Assembly: GCA_037954325.1 (NCBI GenBank)
Contig: JBBMNZ010000014.1
Coordinates: 12,560,956-12,624,955 of the forward strand
Direction: 5' to 3'
DNA length: 64,000 nt
Source: Fistularia commersonii
Lineage: Eukaryota > Chordata > Actinopteri > Syngnathiformes > Fistulariidae
The translations under genes and the position numbers were made by a program. This document shows positions 10,501 to 24,756 of the stretch, in pieces (the stretch's first letter is position 1; each line of letters opens with the position of its first letter). Below the pieces are notes generated by a model, which was not told the DNA's origin, did not search any database, and saw only the letters and a program-made list of their open reading frames with translations.

Positions 10501-13500
10501 ATATTTTCAAGTGACAAACTTTCCTTCTCAGGAAGGTTATTGGGAAGACATTGAGAAGAAGTTTATTTCCTCACCAAAAAAAGATTATTGGATTCTCATC
10601 AGGTACTACAGTTGTTTACTGAAGGCAGTATAAGTTTATTTTAATAATGTATGAAAATATGTTTTGTCCATTCCCAAGTCTTTGCTATTTTATTGAGAGT
10701 TTGACAAGAATATGAGCAGTTATGAAATTCAAAACTGTTGTAAATCTTTTCCTGGCATACTGTAAATCCTAACAAATATACGCCCTTATTTATACTTGAA
10801 TTCTGTTATAACAAGTGCTTTATGTTGAGGTCTTAAAAAACATTGCCTATTTCAGACAACTATTTCGAGACTGAATAACATCCACATTGACATAAGCGAC
10901 CTTCATCTGATTCTGCAGGAGGGAGCGATTGCCACTTGTGATTGATCCAACCATCTGTTGCCATAGTTTGTAAATTTGCATTCAGTGCCAATACGCTGCT
11001 ACAGCAATTCCTCTGCTGTTCAACAGCGTGACACACAAATCAGCCAAGAGATTGAGCAATGTTCAACCATACAACAATTAAATTAACAATATAAAGTGAA
11101 CATACAAATTAAATTGAGAAAAGGGTTTTCCATAAAAAAGATTTACTGTTTTTCATTCAGATGAGATTTTCATACTGTATTGGATTTCCCATTATGATTC
11201 CATTGATTAGTCTCACCGCTCAAGCTGTAATGAGATGCCTGTCATGACATAAGCCATATTGAGTGAGTCCTCCTCCTCTGTAAGACTACTAATTGGAAAG
11301 GCTACGAATCAAGTGGTCCTCCAGAACAACACAATAACACTGTAGATTAATTAATCAACTGCTTCAGTCAAAAGTAATTAGAAGGTAAGGACCTCTCTGT
11401 CTTTCTATCCTTTGTAATCTGTCCCACATTCATTCCACAGCTCACTCTGTCATGAACTTTTGTGTGAAAATTGTTCCTTGTGAAATAATTTCTGAAATAC
11501 CCACAGTCCTAATGAACAGGGATTGAAAATTCAATGCAAAATGGCATATTCAATAGAGACTTATTTAAGTGAAAACAAAAATAATGGGGAACAAACAAAC
11601 AAAAAAACAAAAAATTAAATAAACTTTTTTTCTGCAAGGTATCCTTGTCTGAATCCCTTAGTTCACCTTGTTTTAGCTCTTCTATGTACTTCTGTATAGT
11701 CAATGATAACTGGTGAAAGAGTGTTTTACCTGAAAATAGTTTGCACCTGATTATGTTGAAGTAGGTAATGATCTGAGGATGTGTGTGAGGGGTCTCTGGT
11801 AAACAGCTAATTTATACAGCCAGGCACAATAACAACAGGTCAATTTCTAGTCTCACCTTAGGTGTGTGTTAATTACATTCTCAAGTGTAATGAACACCCT
11901 AATCCTGACTTGTATTTACTGATGAATTTGCTTGGGTATATGCATCGGCAGATAATAGCATTGGATTTAGACCTGCACCACAAAAACTTTAAAAAATCTT
12001 ATTAAATCATTAAACGTGCTACCTTTTCCTGTCATTTCATTGGCTTATCACCAGCGTCTCAGTTGATATTAATCAACAGAAAGTTATGACCACAAAGCAG
12101 AATTTGTGAGATAAGATTACTGCCTATCTGAGATGTGGCTATCTGGATTTAATGGTAAATCGTGTGTCACATGTCTCCGTTCAAACGCAGAGTATAAGAT
12201 TGGGCTTTCATTTGATCATCTTCCTCCCAAGCCCCAGATCCCTCCAGCACAGATAAAATCAGTAACATTTTACATGATGCAAGTTTGATTGGTATCTGTG
12301 TTGTCAGAGTCATACTGAAGTAATCCTATTATTAGTGTATTTCATAGGCAGAGATTTGCTGAAAATCCCTGTGTAAAGACACATCTCATTAACATCATCT
12401 TTATGTCTGGTCTTTCCTCTGATGGGGATTGATTGTTTAATCTCTGCAAATACACACTCTAATGAAATATGCTGTAATATATCTGGATTTATATGAAAAA
12501 TTCAATCAACAAACACTTAGTATTCTGCTGAGGACATACTCAAGATCAGTATATAGAGGTTTACCCACACTGGCCGCGTCATGAGCGACGTCTGTACAAA
12601 ACGTAATGTAACATTTAACAGCAGATTTTCCAGAAAATGCCCTCCCACTCAATTATCCAAGTTAATTTTTTTTTCCCAAGCTTTGTTGACATTGGAATGT
12701 TTAGATTATTTTTTCTAGTGAGGTTTGGGTATACAGTGTTTCTATTGGGAACTTTTTATACCATGTTCTCAAGTTATTAAAACCATATCATATAATCTTG
12801 GGAGTAGACCCTGGGGATGAACCTGGGTGTGCTTAGGCTGATGCCCTCTTTACATGTAGTGATTGTAACACATTTTTGCTAAAGATGACACAAACCTTCC
12901 TGCGAAGAAGACACGACAAACTGAAACAAAATTGCTTTTTTTTTATCCTGAATATAACTGAAAAGTCATATTTTAACCATATATCCAGGAATGTGTCTGT
13001 ATATATAGCCCCATTGTTAAAGAAGTATTTTAGAGATGGAATAAAAGCAGCAAGGCTGTTTTGGATGCACACAACATAACCAGGAGTTCAAATTAAGGGG
13101 TATTCCCCAAGGCCTTTTTCTACACAGGAACTTTTTCCCAGGACATTTTGTAACAATTCTCGAACTTAATTTAACAACAGGTCTTTAATTCCAGTTTTTG
13201 TTCCTGGCCTGTCAGATGCCTTTCTGTGCATCAGGAACTATCGATAAAATTTGCCATGCAGAATGGAGAGTACTAGTCCCACATAAACCTTTGTTTCTTC
13301 AAAGCTTGTGCAGCACCCAGAGGTTGTACTTGTAATTATTAGTCTTACTCTAAGAAGTAAGGAAGGGAAACATTTTTAGTCTTACTGATGGAACAAAAAA
13401 TAAAGCATTGTAGAAAATTTTATGTATATTTTAAAGAAAAACAAAAGTGAAAAGACAATGTTGATTTACTACAAAACCTTATTTGCTAAATCAGATTTGA

Positions 13501-15171
13501 AACACAAATCTTGACCTTGAAAACAATTCAGAAGAAGCTCCATCTCAACTTTCCAATCAAAATGAGTGAAGATCTCTGAAAGTGGTTCTTGGAATGGTAG
13601 TAAAAAAAGAATCATTTTGACAACCTGAATAATGTAATTGATAATCATTTAGCAGTTGTCAGAAAAATCAACAGACAAAAGAATTTAACTGCCATACTAT
13701 CTTGACCTCTCAGGAGGGTTTTTTGAATGTCCTCAGCAAAGTTGTGGCACAATAATGACCGAATTGCAAAGCAAGTTTTTCAAAACATTTTTTTACAATT
13801 TGGGAAACAGAAGGCTTAATTCTTGAGAGAATTAATTATTCTTTTCAAAAATTATGTATTAAGTGCATTTGAAACACATGTTGTGTCATGGTACACCAGG
13901 ATTTCCGTTGATTACTATTTGAGTTTGAGATGATTTGATTTCAGGGTTTTCACATCCAGTATGGATGTAGAGTTTCCAGGAGTTTGGAAACCAATTTGTA
14001 TTGACATTTGTTGTTACCATAGGTTCAGGTAAATTAAAATACCAGGAACCAATGACATTAGAATTCAAAATTCAACCTGCATAGCAATAATGATTCTTCT
14101 CATGGCAATTGGACTTGCACATTTTTTTGAAGACATATTCGCTTTAATCTAAGAGGCTGCTTTAGTTTTTCAGTGCATCTCACTTCTGTAATGGAGTGTC
14201 TAAGGTGCCACATGTTATAGGACTATCGTCACAGTCATGGACAATCTTCTTCAGTACAAACCATGTAGGTTTGTTCTGTTATAAATTAAAACGTCCACTT
14301 CTTGTTGTTTTAAGCAAATGATGGCTTGTCTGCTACCATGGTTGATTATCTGGTGTCCTTGAAACATGTCTGTCGGAATTGTCTTTATTAGTTTAACACC
14401 AACCCAGCTCTTATCAGAGTCCCTTAATAGTCTGGATGTACATAGGCTGAATATTAACTTTTTTTTGATGGAGGAAAACCATTATGTTTAGCAGAGTCCC
14501 CATTCTTTGTGCATGTGTTGATGGGTTTAAACATTATTATTTCACCACAGTATCTTTTAATAGATCGTTCACCTCTACAACCGCCTGTGTTGTGCATATC
14601 TTCGCATTCTTAACAAGTAGTGACTGAGTGATTGCATTATCTGGACTGTTTTTGTCATGAATCTTTCATTGGATTTATGATAGTTATTTGAAATGTCAAA
14701 ACAGGGCTTGTTTGAAAGTGTCCTTGTGTTCACCTGTCCCTTGTGGTTAAATGTAAGGCAAAGCATGTAAATGAAGTATTGATTGGGCACCTTTCCAAAC
14801 AGATGGGGAAGCTGTTTCACTTAGCCTTGCCCTCCAGCTTGTACCCAGAATGTAATCCTGCTTCCACCACTCCACAAACCTCACCAGAGTAGTCACAGTA
14901 AGGTTTCAAACTTTTCACAGCATGTGATCAATATAACCCCAGCACGTTGTGGAGGTGGCTGAATCAGTCACTATTAATCACTCTTTTGAAATTGCTGTTT
15001 GCCTCCATGCTTTGGCTCACACGGGACATTTAAACTACATTCAAGTAACTCGAAATAAGTTACCTAAGGGGCAGTCTAATTTTTTGGATCATAATTTTCA
15101 CTCTGTGAGTGTGTCTATAATATTCACATGATATAAATTTCTAGCATGCAGTATTTTGCAGAATACTCTCT

Positions 15172-15174
<3 letters not shown>

Positions 15175-15203
<29 letters not shown>
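15175..15203. repeat. Poly(T) tract, 29 bp
   Basis: Uninterrupted T-run in the intron. It may be the reverse-complemented tail of an old retroelement, but no body can be recognised next to it. Confidence 0.9.
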
Positions 15204-15207
<4 letters not shown>

Positions 15208-17103
15208 CCAGCTGCCACAATGCTACGCATAAGTTTTCAACTATAAAAACTTGATCGACTTGTCAAACATAGATGAATGATAATAACCTTAATTTGATCA
15301 AAAAATGTTTGAGCTTGGCTGTTGTTGATTACTTTTTAAACATCTTTTTTCACATCAAAAATTCTCACTTCTAAATAGGGAGCATTGGTTGGTTACATGG
15401 TGAATGAAACTAGATGTTCTGGCCTCACCCAGATTGCAGTATATGGTAACTTAATCAGTGTTACTCCTTTAACTGCAACTGATTCATGAAGTTTTATTTT
15501 TAAATAGACAGTAATAATTTTTATTGCATTTGCTTCATGGACAATGTTCAATTCTATACCCAAATCTCATAATCAGTTCACATACTTTTTTGAAAGAATG
15601 AAACTCCGCTGTCCTAGTGAATGGTAGTAATTATTCTTATATTTTCAAAGCCCACATTTCTTAAAGCAATGATCCTCCATTTTTTCCATTTACATGCAGA
15701 ATACGATATGTATTTTGAGAAATTTGATTTTGACAGCCCTAGCCGCCTTTAAATTCCTCTTGCCTTCACATCTGGGTAAGAAAGCTTGGGGTTGTCAGGA
15801 AAGCACAAAGGAAGCTGACAAAAAATAAGACTACTTTTAGTAGAAGAAATGGGATTGATTCTTCTACTCTTGTTGCTTAGCAACTGCAAAGCCTTGTTGA
15901 GAAAGACTATTGACCTCTTGATGATAAAGTCCAATTACATTTTTTTTCCCACTCTGGGTATCCAGAGATTTTACAATGTCATATTCCACTCCTCTGTTCT
16001 TCGTTCCTTCCACATCATGAAGAACATCATACTGTCATACTTATATTGTGGCAGCCTTGTGAGTAACAGATGGGAGAACGCAGTTTCCATCGCATGGATT
16101 GGGTTACCAAAGGGACTTGCTCAGACTAACGTCCTTTCCTTGCTAATTTACTCAATTAAGATGTTGTTTAAGCCCTCTTCTTGCTGAATGGCAGCTGATC
16201 TGCTATAATTTCCATCACCAGTGTCTCCAATGACTGCCATTCAGCCCCCTTCAATTATTATGCATATTTCAGCGTGCCTTAACATGAAAAGAGATTTTCT
16301 GTTTATTCACACTTTTCCTTTGTTAACTACTCATATGTTGAGACAGTTACAGAGAGTTCAAATTATCAAATGCTAATCCATTTTTTACAGGGATATGAAT
16401 CCCTGTAAAAATCCCTGTGACATTTGTGTTTACTTTTCTTTGTTTCTTTGTCATTATTTAATGTTCACATCTGGACAGTAATCACGATTGTTGACAACCT
16501 TAATGGATGTTATTAATCATGAAAAGTTGCCATTAATAAACTAGCTATTAATAAACAAAAAAACAACAGTTATCCATACAAAACATATAGTGGCATTATA
16601 CAAAATCAGTTTGTGATTACTTTAAAATTAGAATTGATGTTTTTGAAAAGTGAAGTTGTCCAGTTTTCCATTTCTAATTATCTGAATGACACACATTAAA
16701 GGAACAGAAAATACTGTTTATTGTTTAAAGGCATTTGAGTAAAAGTAGAATAAAATTATTATTTAATGTTATGTTTTGTTTCTCAGAAAGTTATTCTCAA
16801 AATCTAGCAATTTTATGATATGTATCTAAATTTAAAAAAAAAAAACCTGTCATGATATCAAAGCTATTTAATGTCATGATACCTATTTTTCTTTTGTTTC
16901 CTAGGGCAAGTGTGCACAGAAATATGACGATCGGAGAGTTTGTTGTTAATAAATATTAAACATTGAGCAATTAAAGTAGCACTGGTAATGAAAATCTTTT
17001 TTTAACATCTCAACCTATCCAGTTTGTTGTTTGTTTGTTTTTGTTAGGTCTATCATGTTTTGTTTAATACAAACACTTTTCCTTTTCACTTCAATTTCCA
17101 TAG

Positions 17104-17201
17104 AGCACGTCTGCTCCATCATCGCCTCCATGTTGAGGAACCTCAAGTCTCAGCAGCGAAGCAGACTCCTTAACAAGTTCACAGAGAACGACTGTGAGAA
17201 G
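17104..17201 (+). CDS. ctnnbl1: ctnnbl1 coding exon B
   Basis: The acceptor is a pyrimidine-rich tract ending in CCATAG at 17103 and the donor is AAG/GTCAGT after 17201. The split codon left by exon A (G) plus AG gives Glu, and the frame continues HVCSIIASMLRNLKSQQRSR and then LLNKFTENDCEK, the typical CTNNBL1 armadillo-repeat helix with the conserved LLNKFTEND motif. It is 98 nt long, enters in phase 1 and leaves in phase 0. An intron of about 11 kb precedes it and one of about 1.1 kb follows. No disruption is visible. Confidence 0.95.
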
Positions 17202-18341
17202 GTCAGTACTCGTATTGTCACATCTTGCGTATGCATCTATTGCTTTAATACTGAAATACATTAATTTCTTCACACTGCTCTTAAAATAGAAGCCATTGGT
17301 AAAACAGGGGTTTGTCCAATGTACAAGTCTGAGTGGTTATTTCAGAGTAACATAACCGGTTACTGTCAGGATAGATGCAGCCCTTGTGTTTAAACAGCAT
17401 TCATGTAGTGATTTGTTAGATCTGCTTGAAATGTTGGCAAAACAACAAAGTACAGTAATTCAATGGAAAACGGCCTCAAATGTCCTTCTTTTGTCATTTT
17501 TTTCCCTCACCTCCTCTTGTATTGTTGGTAAGGTGTATAAAGACAATTATACATTGTGCAATGAATGTGTCACTGCTGTATAGTGTGGTTCAAATTCACT
17601 TTCTAGTTCATCAGTGACGAGGTTCTTGTGAAATATTATGAACCTCAACTCATTGCAATCTCCTTTATTTAGAAAGGATTCTGGGATTCTCAGTGTTAGT
17701 ACACGATTGGAATAAGTATCTCACCAAGTTGGTTAATTTGCAATTAAATTGAAAGAGATTAATGTAAGCAATTTGTAAAACATAACTCAAAACATTTATT
17801 TGATAGTAATGGTGAAAACATGTGAGATTTGCTCATCCACTGCCAGCATTTAACTTGTGATGAAAAAAATTAATTTGTCATAAGCTCTCAACAGAAAAAT
17901 CTTATACATTTCCAAGTATTTTCTTTTATAACAATGACTTTTCAATTCTAAAGAATTTCACATTTTTCCCCCCCTCACAATTTTGAGATTTTTGAAATGC
18001 TGATTTCTTAAACTCTTAATGCAACTCCTCTTTATTTGTTTCCCAAATACCCTGTCCTATTCTCTTGATTATTATTATTTTCCCCCAAATTGTCAAATTT
18101 GATTATATTATTGGAAATAGTGAGCATCTTTATTATATATTTTCTGGCCTGTTTTAAGTTCTTCCTTTTTTTTTTTTACATGAATCAATTCATTTATTTT
18201 TATTTTCGCTACATAATTCTGTCATGCTATGAGTCAGTGGTTGTTTCCTTACCTTTGTGTGCACTCCTTCTCATATTTCTTATTTTTTCCTTTCTGCTTT
18301 TATACAGTGTTCTTTCACTTCATCTCTATTTCTGTCTCCAG
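17202..18341 (+). other. ctnnbl1 intron between exons B and C
   Basis: An intron of 1,140 bp with a very T/C-rich last 350 bp that serves as a long polypyrimidine tract. I see no repeats or RNA genes in it. Confidence 0.9.
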
Positions 18342-18422
18342 GTCGATCGGCTGATGGAGATGCATTTTAAGTACCTGGAGGCTGTTCAACAGGCTGACAA
18401 GAGGATCGAAGGGGAGAAACAT
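18342..18422 (+). CDS. ctnnbl1: ctnnbl1 coding exon C
   Basis: The acceptor is a long T/C-rich tract ending TGTCTCCAG at 18341; the donor is CAT/GTAAGC after 18422. It is exactly 27 codons, phase 0 at both ends, reading VDRLMEMHFKYLEAVQQADK and then RIEGEKH. The motif LMEMHFKYL and the RIEGEKH end match the CTNNBL1 family. Because it is symmetric (phase 0-0, 81 nt), skipping it would keep the reading frame, so an in-frame splice variant is possible in principle; nothing in the sequence shows that one exists. Confidence 0.95.
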
Positions 18423-20640
18423 GTAAGCATCTCCTCATTCCCTTCGTTCTCTCTCCCCCCTGCAGCCTCTTGATCTGCACCCTCTGTCTCCTCTAACACT
18501 GGCATCTTATCATGCCGCTTGTTAGATAAAAGAACCTGTGTTGAACACTTGAAGCCACAGAGATCATCAAAATGCTCTGGCCTTTTTTTGTCATATACAC
18601 AATGTTGTTGATATATTTATTCCAAAGCCATTACAGGGCTGTGTATGACTGAGGTACTACAAGAAACAGTATTGCTCAGGGGTTATTTCTTTACGGTTCT
18701 TTGTATTTTGCAGATTTCATTTTATGGTGAGACAGGCAAAACAATGGTAGTTGCATGAATAACTCATTAAATTGGGCTGTGGATATTTTGTGGAATTAAA
18801 CACAATTAAAAAAAAAAACCTGACAGGTTTTTGGATTCATATAAGATGCTTGAAGCTAATTTGGGTACTCTTAATTTCTCTGAAATTTCCCTTGTGATAG
18901 TTGACTTAAAATTTTGAACGCATAATTTTAGCTGACCATAATTTAATAAGAACATCCGATCAGTTGCTGATTTGTTCGTAGCCTGAAGAACTCCTGCCCA
19001 ATGTAGATTTGTAACACCATGAGTCACAGTCCAAAGAAGAGCTGTAGAGTCACTGCCTTTTTATATACTGATATTTATATGAATAGCAAACTTATTTACA
19101 TCATGTACCGATTGAAGCACTTGGTACTCTGGATGACATTTTTTTAGTTCATTTTTATTTGACTTTTTATTGAATTGTGAAACAATCACTGAGATTAATA
19201 GCCCCGTTTTCAAGAGAGCTCTGGCCATGATAGGCAGCAACAAATACAAAACACATACTAGATGAATATATCCAATGGTGAGATTGGCAGGCTTGTTGAA
19301 TCTCAGGCAGTACATCAGTGTTTTCACCTTCTAAAACTTTGAATTGAACTTTTTTTTAAATCAAATCGAGTATGTAATACCTGAAGATGGAGCAGGTCCT
19401 CCTGCTGTGCCATTGAGTCCATGGACTTAGTCAGTATGGACTAAGCATTCACATATTTTGTACGAAAGCCCACTTGGGCTCAGTCTGTCCTTTGTTTGGT
19501 TGTATTTATGAAAAGATTTAAGAATTGAACATGGTTGAGCAATGTTAAATGCTGCTATTTATTTTTTCATTCAACAACGAATTTAGCCACCTCATTTATG
19601 TGAAATTGGACCAAAAGCTTGTCACTTCTTATCAATTCAGAATATTTGCTCTCTTACCACGATCCTGTTGTAAGTCAGGCTGGGTGATTTGGGGTTCCTC
19701 ATAGATGACCACTGTCAAGGTTCTGCGTACTAATATTTTTTAAGGTTTGTGCTGTTAGTGTGCTGCTTTTTACCTACCAATAGCCAATCAATATTTTTTT
19801 TATAACTTGGAGGAGAGTTAAAGAAATTCATCTCTTGTGAAAACAGCACTGATATTACCAATTCACTGACATTTCCAAGACAGATTGAGCAAACCAGAAT
19901 AATCATTATAGGGGACATAAAAGGTTCAGCAGGTTTTGTGATTTCTTGCTGGTACATTGGTATTGAGGTATGTTTCTTTAACTAGTCATGAAGCTATTGA
20001 ACTGTCCAACAAACAGTCACCTATTTTACATATGGAGGCTTATAGGCTGGCAGTCATATGTTGGATATTCCAAGAGGTTACCACTGACTCTGTTTTTCTA
20101 ATCTGTGTTAGTGATGACTAGATACTCAAGATTCGACTCTTGTAGCTTATTCTGGACAAAGACTGCCGATTTACTTGCCTTTTGAACCATTTTTCTCACT
20201 TTATTGAAATAATTTAATAACATGCCTCCTTGACATTTCAAAAATGTAAGTAACCAACTACTGATTGGCAGAGCTGTGGAGCCCTTCTTATCAGAAACTG
20301 TTCTTAAAATCATCACTCCTGGTCATCACAACACAGCCTGATAAAATCTCACAATTTTGACCTCAAAAATATTTTATTTCTTGGAAAAACTTTGTTGTCT
20401 TATCCAAGAGACAGCACATTGGTTAGGCATGGTTATCCAACATATCACTGCTGCCTGTCTTATCCCCTACGTGAATTTATAGGCAGTCACTGGTTGTTGA
20501 TTTTTGTGGTGACCAGATAGTTTAGTGTTTGGTGTGACAGAATATTGTAATTCAAAAATGTACCTGGAGGGATCAGCTAAGATTTTCTGATTTCCAATAT
20601 GTGGTCTGGCGTTGGCTGGTTATTTTGTAATTAATTTATT

Positions 20641-20660
20641 TTTAAAAAAAAAAAAAAAAG
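20641..20660. repeat. Poly(A) tract
   Basis: TTTTTAAAAAAAAA-type run of about 17 A after T-rich sequence. No retroelement body is recognisable beside it. Confidence 0.8.
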
Positions 20661-21822
20661 GGGTGATTTTCCAGGTATATATGAACAAGCAAACCATGGT
20701 AGGCTCTCTTAGGTAAAGGAAAAACATGTACTTGTAATTTTCTGTAATGTAAAGTGACAGTCTTGTAGGTAGTCTTGCACTGTAGTAAATGAAACAGCTC
20801 ACTAGATTACACTTGATTTACTGAACATTTTAATGTTTGCATTGGTCTTATTTGGCTGCTTGATAAGAGTTTAGGTTTCATCTATTCAGGGTTTTGTTTG
20901 TTTTTTAACAACTGCTTTAAGCAGAAAAGATTTCTTTTTATTTGAAGTTTGAACCTCAATACAAATCACACATTGATATTTTTGTTATTGCCGTCTGCAT
21001 GTGTGTATGTTTGTGTCTGTGGCCCCACACATTTATATGTTATGGATTTTGATATCAGTTTGGAGTTTGGATATCAAGCATAGTCCTTTTCGCCAAGCAT
21101 TGGGATGTGGGATGTTCTTCCCATTTTGGTAGATAAGATGTGCAGTTCCATGTTGTTCTGCATTGATAGTCACAAGGGAAAGCACCACAAAACCTTCACA
21201 GTAGTACTGATAAGAATATGACAGTTTACAGACCGATGGTAAGGTCAGTAGCAGTGTGTGAAGGTCCTATTGAGCTATCAGTTTGTTGAGCTGTGGGTTC
21301 AACTGAAAGATACAGATTAATGATAAGCGGCCAAGTCAAGGATAATAGCTTCAACAGAACAAGAAAGAATTCTAAAAGGTAGATAGAGATGTAATAAATA
21401 ACACTCCAGGAAGTAAAGTTAAGAGGTAAGGGACAGATGAAGGGAAAGTGTTAATTCAGGACAAGCGGTAGTAAGGTGGAAGCCAATTCTTGACATATCA
21501 CATGGGGGAAGGAGGTGGGTGCATCAGGAAACTGACAAGTGCTAGATTCCTATCTAAGGATGTCAGAAGATTAAATTCTCAGGCATCTTGGCAGGATTGC
21601 TCAGCAAGGGCTGAACAGTTTGGCATTTTCTCTTCTTTTTTGTTTTCTCTTTTTTTCCCTCTCTATGGCATCGGTTCTCTTCCTCCTGGACGGTGATAAC
21701 GTGTCTTTATGATACCCAGTGATAAGAAACCTTGAATGCTTGTGCCACTATCATCTAGTCATTTGGTTCACCTTCCAAATGTCATAGTCAAGTCAGCTTT
21801 TCTTGTAATTATAATTTATAAT

Positions 21823-22037
21823 TTATTAATTCCCGTGGGGAAATTCGTTCTCTGTAATTAACGCATCATGGATGAACCATGAGCAGTAGGCATGCCATCC
21901 ACAAGCGCCAGGGGAGCAGTTTGGGGTTCCGTGTCTTGCGCAACAAGACTTTGACACACTAGGAGGGGCTGGGAACTAAACCAGGAATGTTAGATTCCAA
22001 AGACAATTGCTCTACCTCCTGTGCCACGCCGCCCCCC
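21823..22037 (-). repeat. tRNA-derived SINE, nearly full length
   Basis: Read on the minus strand it starts with a tRNA-like head (GCGTGGCACAGGAGGTAGAG, an A-box-like stretch), then a B-box-like CTGGTTTAGTTCCCA, then a body with GCGCAAGACACGGAAC, and a tail with TTAATTACAGAGAACGAATT and CCCACGGGAATTAATAAA. Body and tail match the copy at 1-146. Head and middle match the copy at 53364-53508 (shared ATGGATGAACC...GCAGTAGGCA on the + strand). Confidence 0.65.
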
Positions 22038-22305
22038 AATTGTCAATTCCTTTCACATACACTGGACATACAGAGCAGTTGAAATTACATTTCTCACTTT
22101 CCCCTTTCCTAGACAGAGACAAGACAGACATTAAGATGCAAGACAGAAAAACATATAGAAAACATATAGATAAGACAGGAAAACATACAGTAATGAAACA
22201 TATTGTGTTTTGACCTAGCCTAAGTATGACAAGTGTAGCAATTGTAGCAAGAGTAATAAATAACATTTATGCCTAGTTACTACTGTAACCAGAAATAAGT
22301 TAAAT

Positions 22306-22445
22306 CCAAAACTAAACAGAGAAATATGGTATGCAGTACAGTCCTGTCAAGTAAGATCAGGCTAAACTAAACAGTCTAAAACTGAATAGAGAAATTACTG
22401 GTGTGCAATACAGTACAGTCAAGTCAAGTGAGTTCAGGTGAGTTA
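22306..22445. repeat. Imperfect tandem duplication, about 70 bp x 2
   Basis: 22306-22375 and 22376-22445 align along their length: CAAAACTAAACAGAGAAAT against TAAAACTGAATAGAGAAAT, then TGCAGTACAGT...GTCAAGTAAG against TGCAATACAGT...GTCAAGTGAG. It sits about 270 bp beyond the SINE and may be part of a larger unclassified repeat. Confidence 0.6.
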
Positions 22446-24756
22446 GACACATTCTGATAGAACGCCTGTTTTTGGCATAGTAGCGGTATTCAATGCTTGT
22501 AAAAGTAACCACAATTATTTTTAAGAAATTATATTCTCATGCAGATATGGCAGTACCACCTGTGAGACTGTAATTAAGCTACTAATACCTTAGAAATAGA
22601 GGGTTCCCTTTAGAAATCAAATGTATAACACCATGTTTCAGTATGCAAAACAGCAATGCAAAATCATTAAAAGCCAAAATCAAATTGTTGAAAGAATCTC
22701 TTTTATCTTGAAGATTCTCTGGATTGCTAAGAGAAGTGTCGGGTTCACCATGAATAAGTACCAGCATTAAAAAGACTGTCCACTTTTTTACGCAGTTTTG
22801 AACAATAGTTTGGGGATGCTTTTCTTCCCATTGAGTGAATTGAGTCCAGTATGTATGGCCACCTTGAGTTAACATAAAAAGCAAACCACTGCTGATCAAA
22901 TCATTCTTTGTTTTCTTTATCTCTGAATTGCCTTGAATTCATAATGCAAGAAATGTATAGATAAATACAAAATTATGCCTGGGTTGTTGGTTTTTCACGA
23001 GATTTGGAAATGTTATGTAATTTACACACAAAGGTATTGGAGGACTGTATCAAAACATTGACAACACACAATTTCATTTAAGTCACAAAAAAGTGTTTTT
23101 TGTTATTCAGTAAATTAGTCACACCAATCAGCTTCCTCATGTGCTTTCAACATCTAAGTTTGACTTGTTAAAGGCTGGAAATACCTCTGTTTCTCATGCT
23201 TCAAATTGTAAATCTTGGAATGTCACAAAACATACATGTGGATCTTTTTCCACCACATATTTATTTTCCGTTTGGGAAGTTAATGTCTTATCTCCCAAAA
23301 CTATAGCTCAAACTATTAAGAAAAAAAATGTTGATGCACCTCCGTAACCCATATTTCCAGATATGGCTATTTTCTGCTCACCTATCTCCCTATTCGCTAG
23401 TTATTATTATTGTGAAAGTCAACAGTGTACACAACAAATAAAAAAAACATCAGACAGCTGGTTGGGACCAGGTGTCACATTCACTTTTGTGCTGGTTTAT
23501 GGACACTCATCTCAAGATTATTTGATTGCTGTTTTGTGGTACATATTTGAAACATATGTGATAACAAAATAATCCATTAATAGTGCTGCAACATGCAAAT
23601 GACAGTCCACTATTTATTTGTTTGTAGAGGAATAGATACAAATCATAAAGTGTATTGCTTTTTTAAAGGTTTATACCAATATTACCTGCTGTTTTAATTT
23701 ACATCACATCATAATATATGGTATAATTTTTACTCACACAACTCCACTGCTGATAAGGCACACCAGCACACATACTATGACGTTAGTCTCAAATCTTAAG
23801 TCCCACTGTGTTACCTACAATGTTAAATAGTACACCAAACCAGTTAAATCCAGAGCCTCAGCTGAATCAGCAGTGCTTTATCTCTCCACCACACCTTTTG
23901 GTTCGCCCTAGTTAAGACTCTTTTTAGGGGGCAGTAAGCAAAAGGTTTTTCCCTGGCAACATTTTATCCAGATTCCTCAGGAGGATAGCACAGAAAAAAG
24001 GCCAGTTCTGGCTTTTCTCTCCATCTTCAGACCAGTCTCTTTTTAATAAGCTGCTTATTTTCCTCCCACCTTGGTATCTCTTTACCTCTCCTCTTACATC
24101 CGTCCGATTTTTTAATTCCCTGCCTTAAAGCTGCTCTTCCTATTCCTCTTATATGATGCGGACTTGCAGGAAATATACCAATTAAGATTCATAAGGCATT
24201 TATGCATTATTTATCTGCAGTATTTAATTCTACCAAGACACTCTTTTTTGCCATTTCTTGATCAGTTCCAAGTGGCATTGGGAATTCTCTAAATTCTGCA
24301 CTGCATACAGTTTGTGGTGCAACTCTGCACATGTACTGAATGTGAACTGAAATTGAACTGGAGGCAGCCTACTGTGGGGAAGTATTATTTCATTCATATT
24401 TCTGCCTCTATCTATGGATGCCTTTTTCCCCCTCTATCATTTTTCTTCCCTCCCCACTGATGCTTCCTGTCTACCTATTTCTTCTCCAAATGTAAGTTAT
24501 CCCTCATTTTATCCGTCATTTAGTCTTTCCCTTAATGTCTGTTCCACCCTCTGTCGCTATGTTCCATCTTCTCTGCCTGCTCTCTCTACCTCCTTTCTCC
24601 TCTTCTTCCCCTCATTTCCTCCGAGTCCTTCCTTTTGTGTTCGACTTGATGATAACAGCTCGTGGAGATTGATGAAGCTCAGTATAACATGGCTGAAGTT
24701 GACCTCAATACTGTAAAATGCTTGAGTGCACATTCTTCACACCTAAGAACCCAGAT

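Larger units (their letters stand above)
6066..17103 (+). other. ctnnbl1 intron between exons A and B
   Basis: Eleven kilobases with no supportable exon. It contains a minus-strand L2/CR1-like LINE (6393-7935), a tRNA-like fragment (8176-8254), a Tc1 transposase fossil (8779-8926), another Tc1 fossil (10028-10500), a 29-bp T-run at 15175-15203, and otherwise AT-rich sequence without features I can name (10.6-15.1 kb and 15.3-17.0 kb). Short open frames in it have no family resemblance. Confidence 0.8.
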
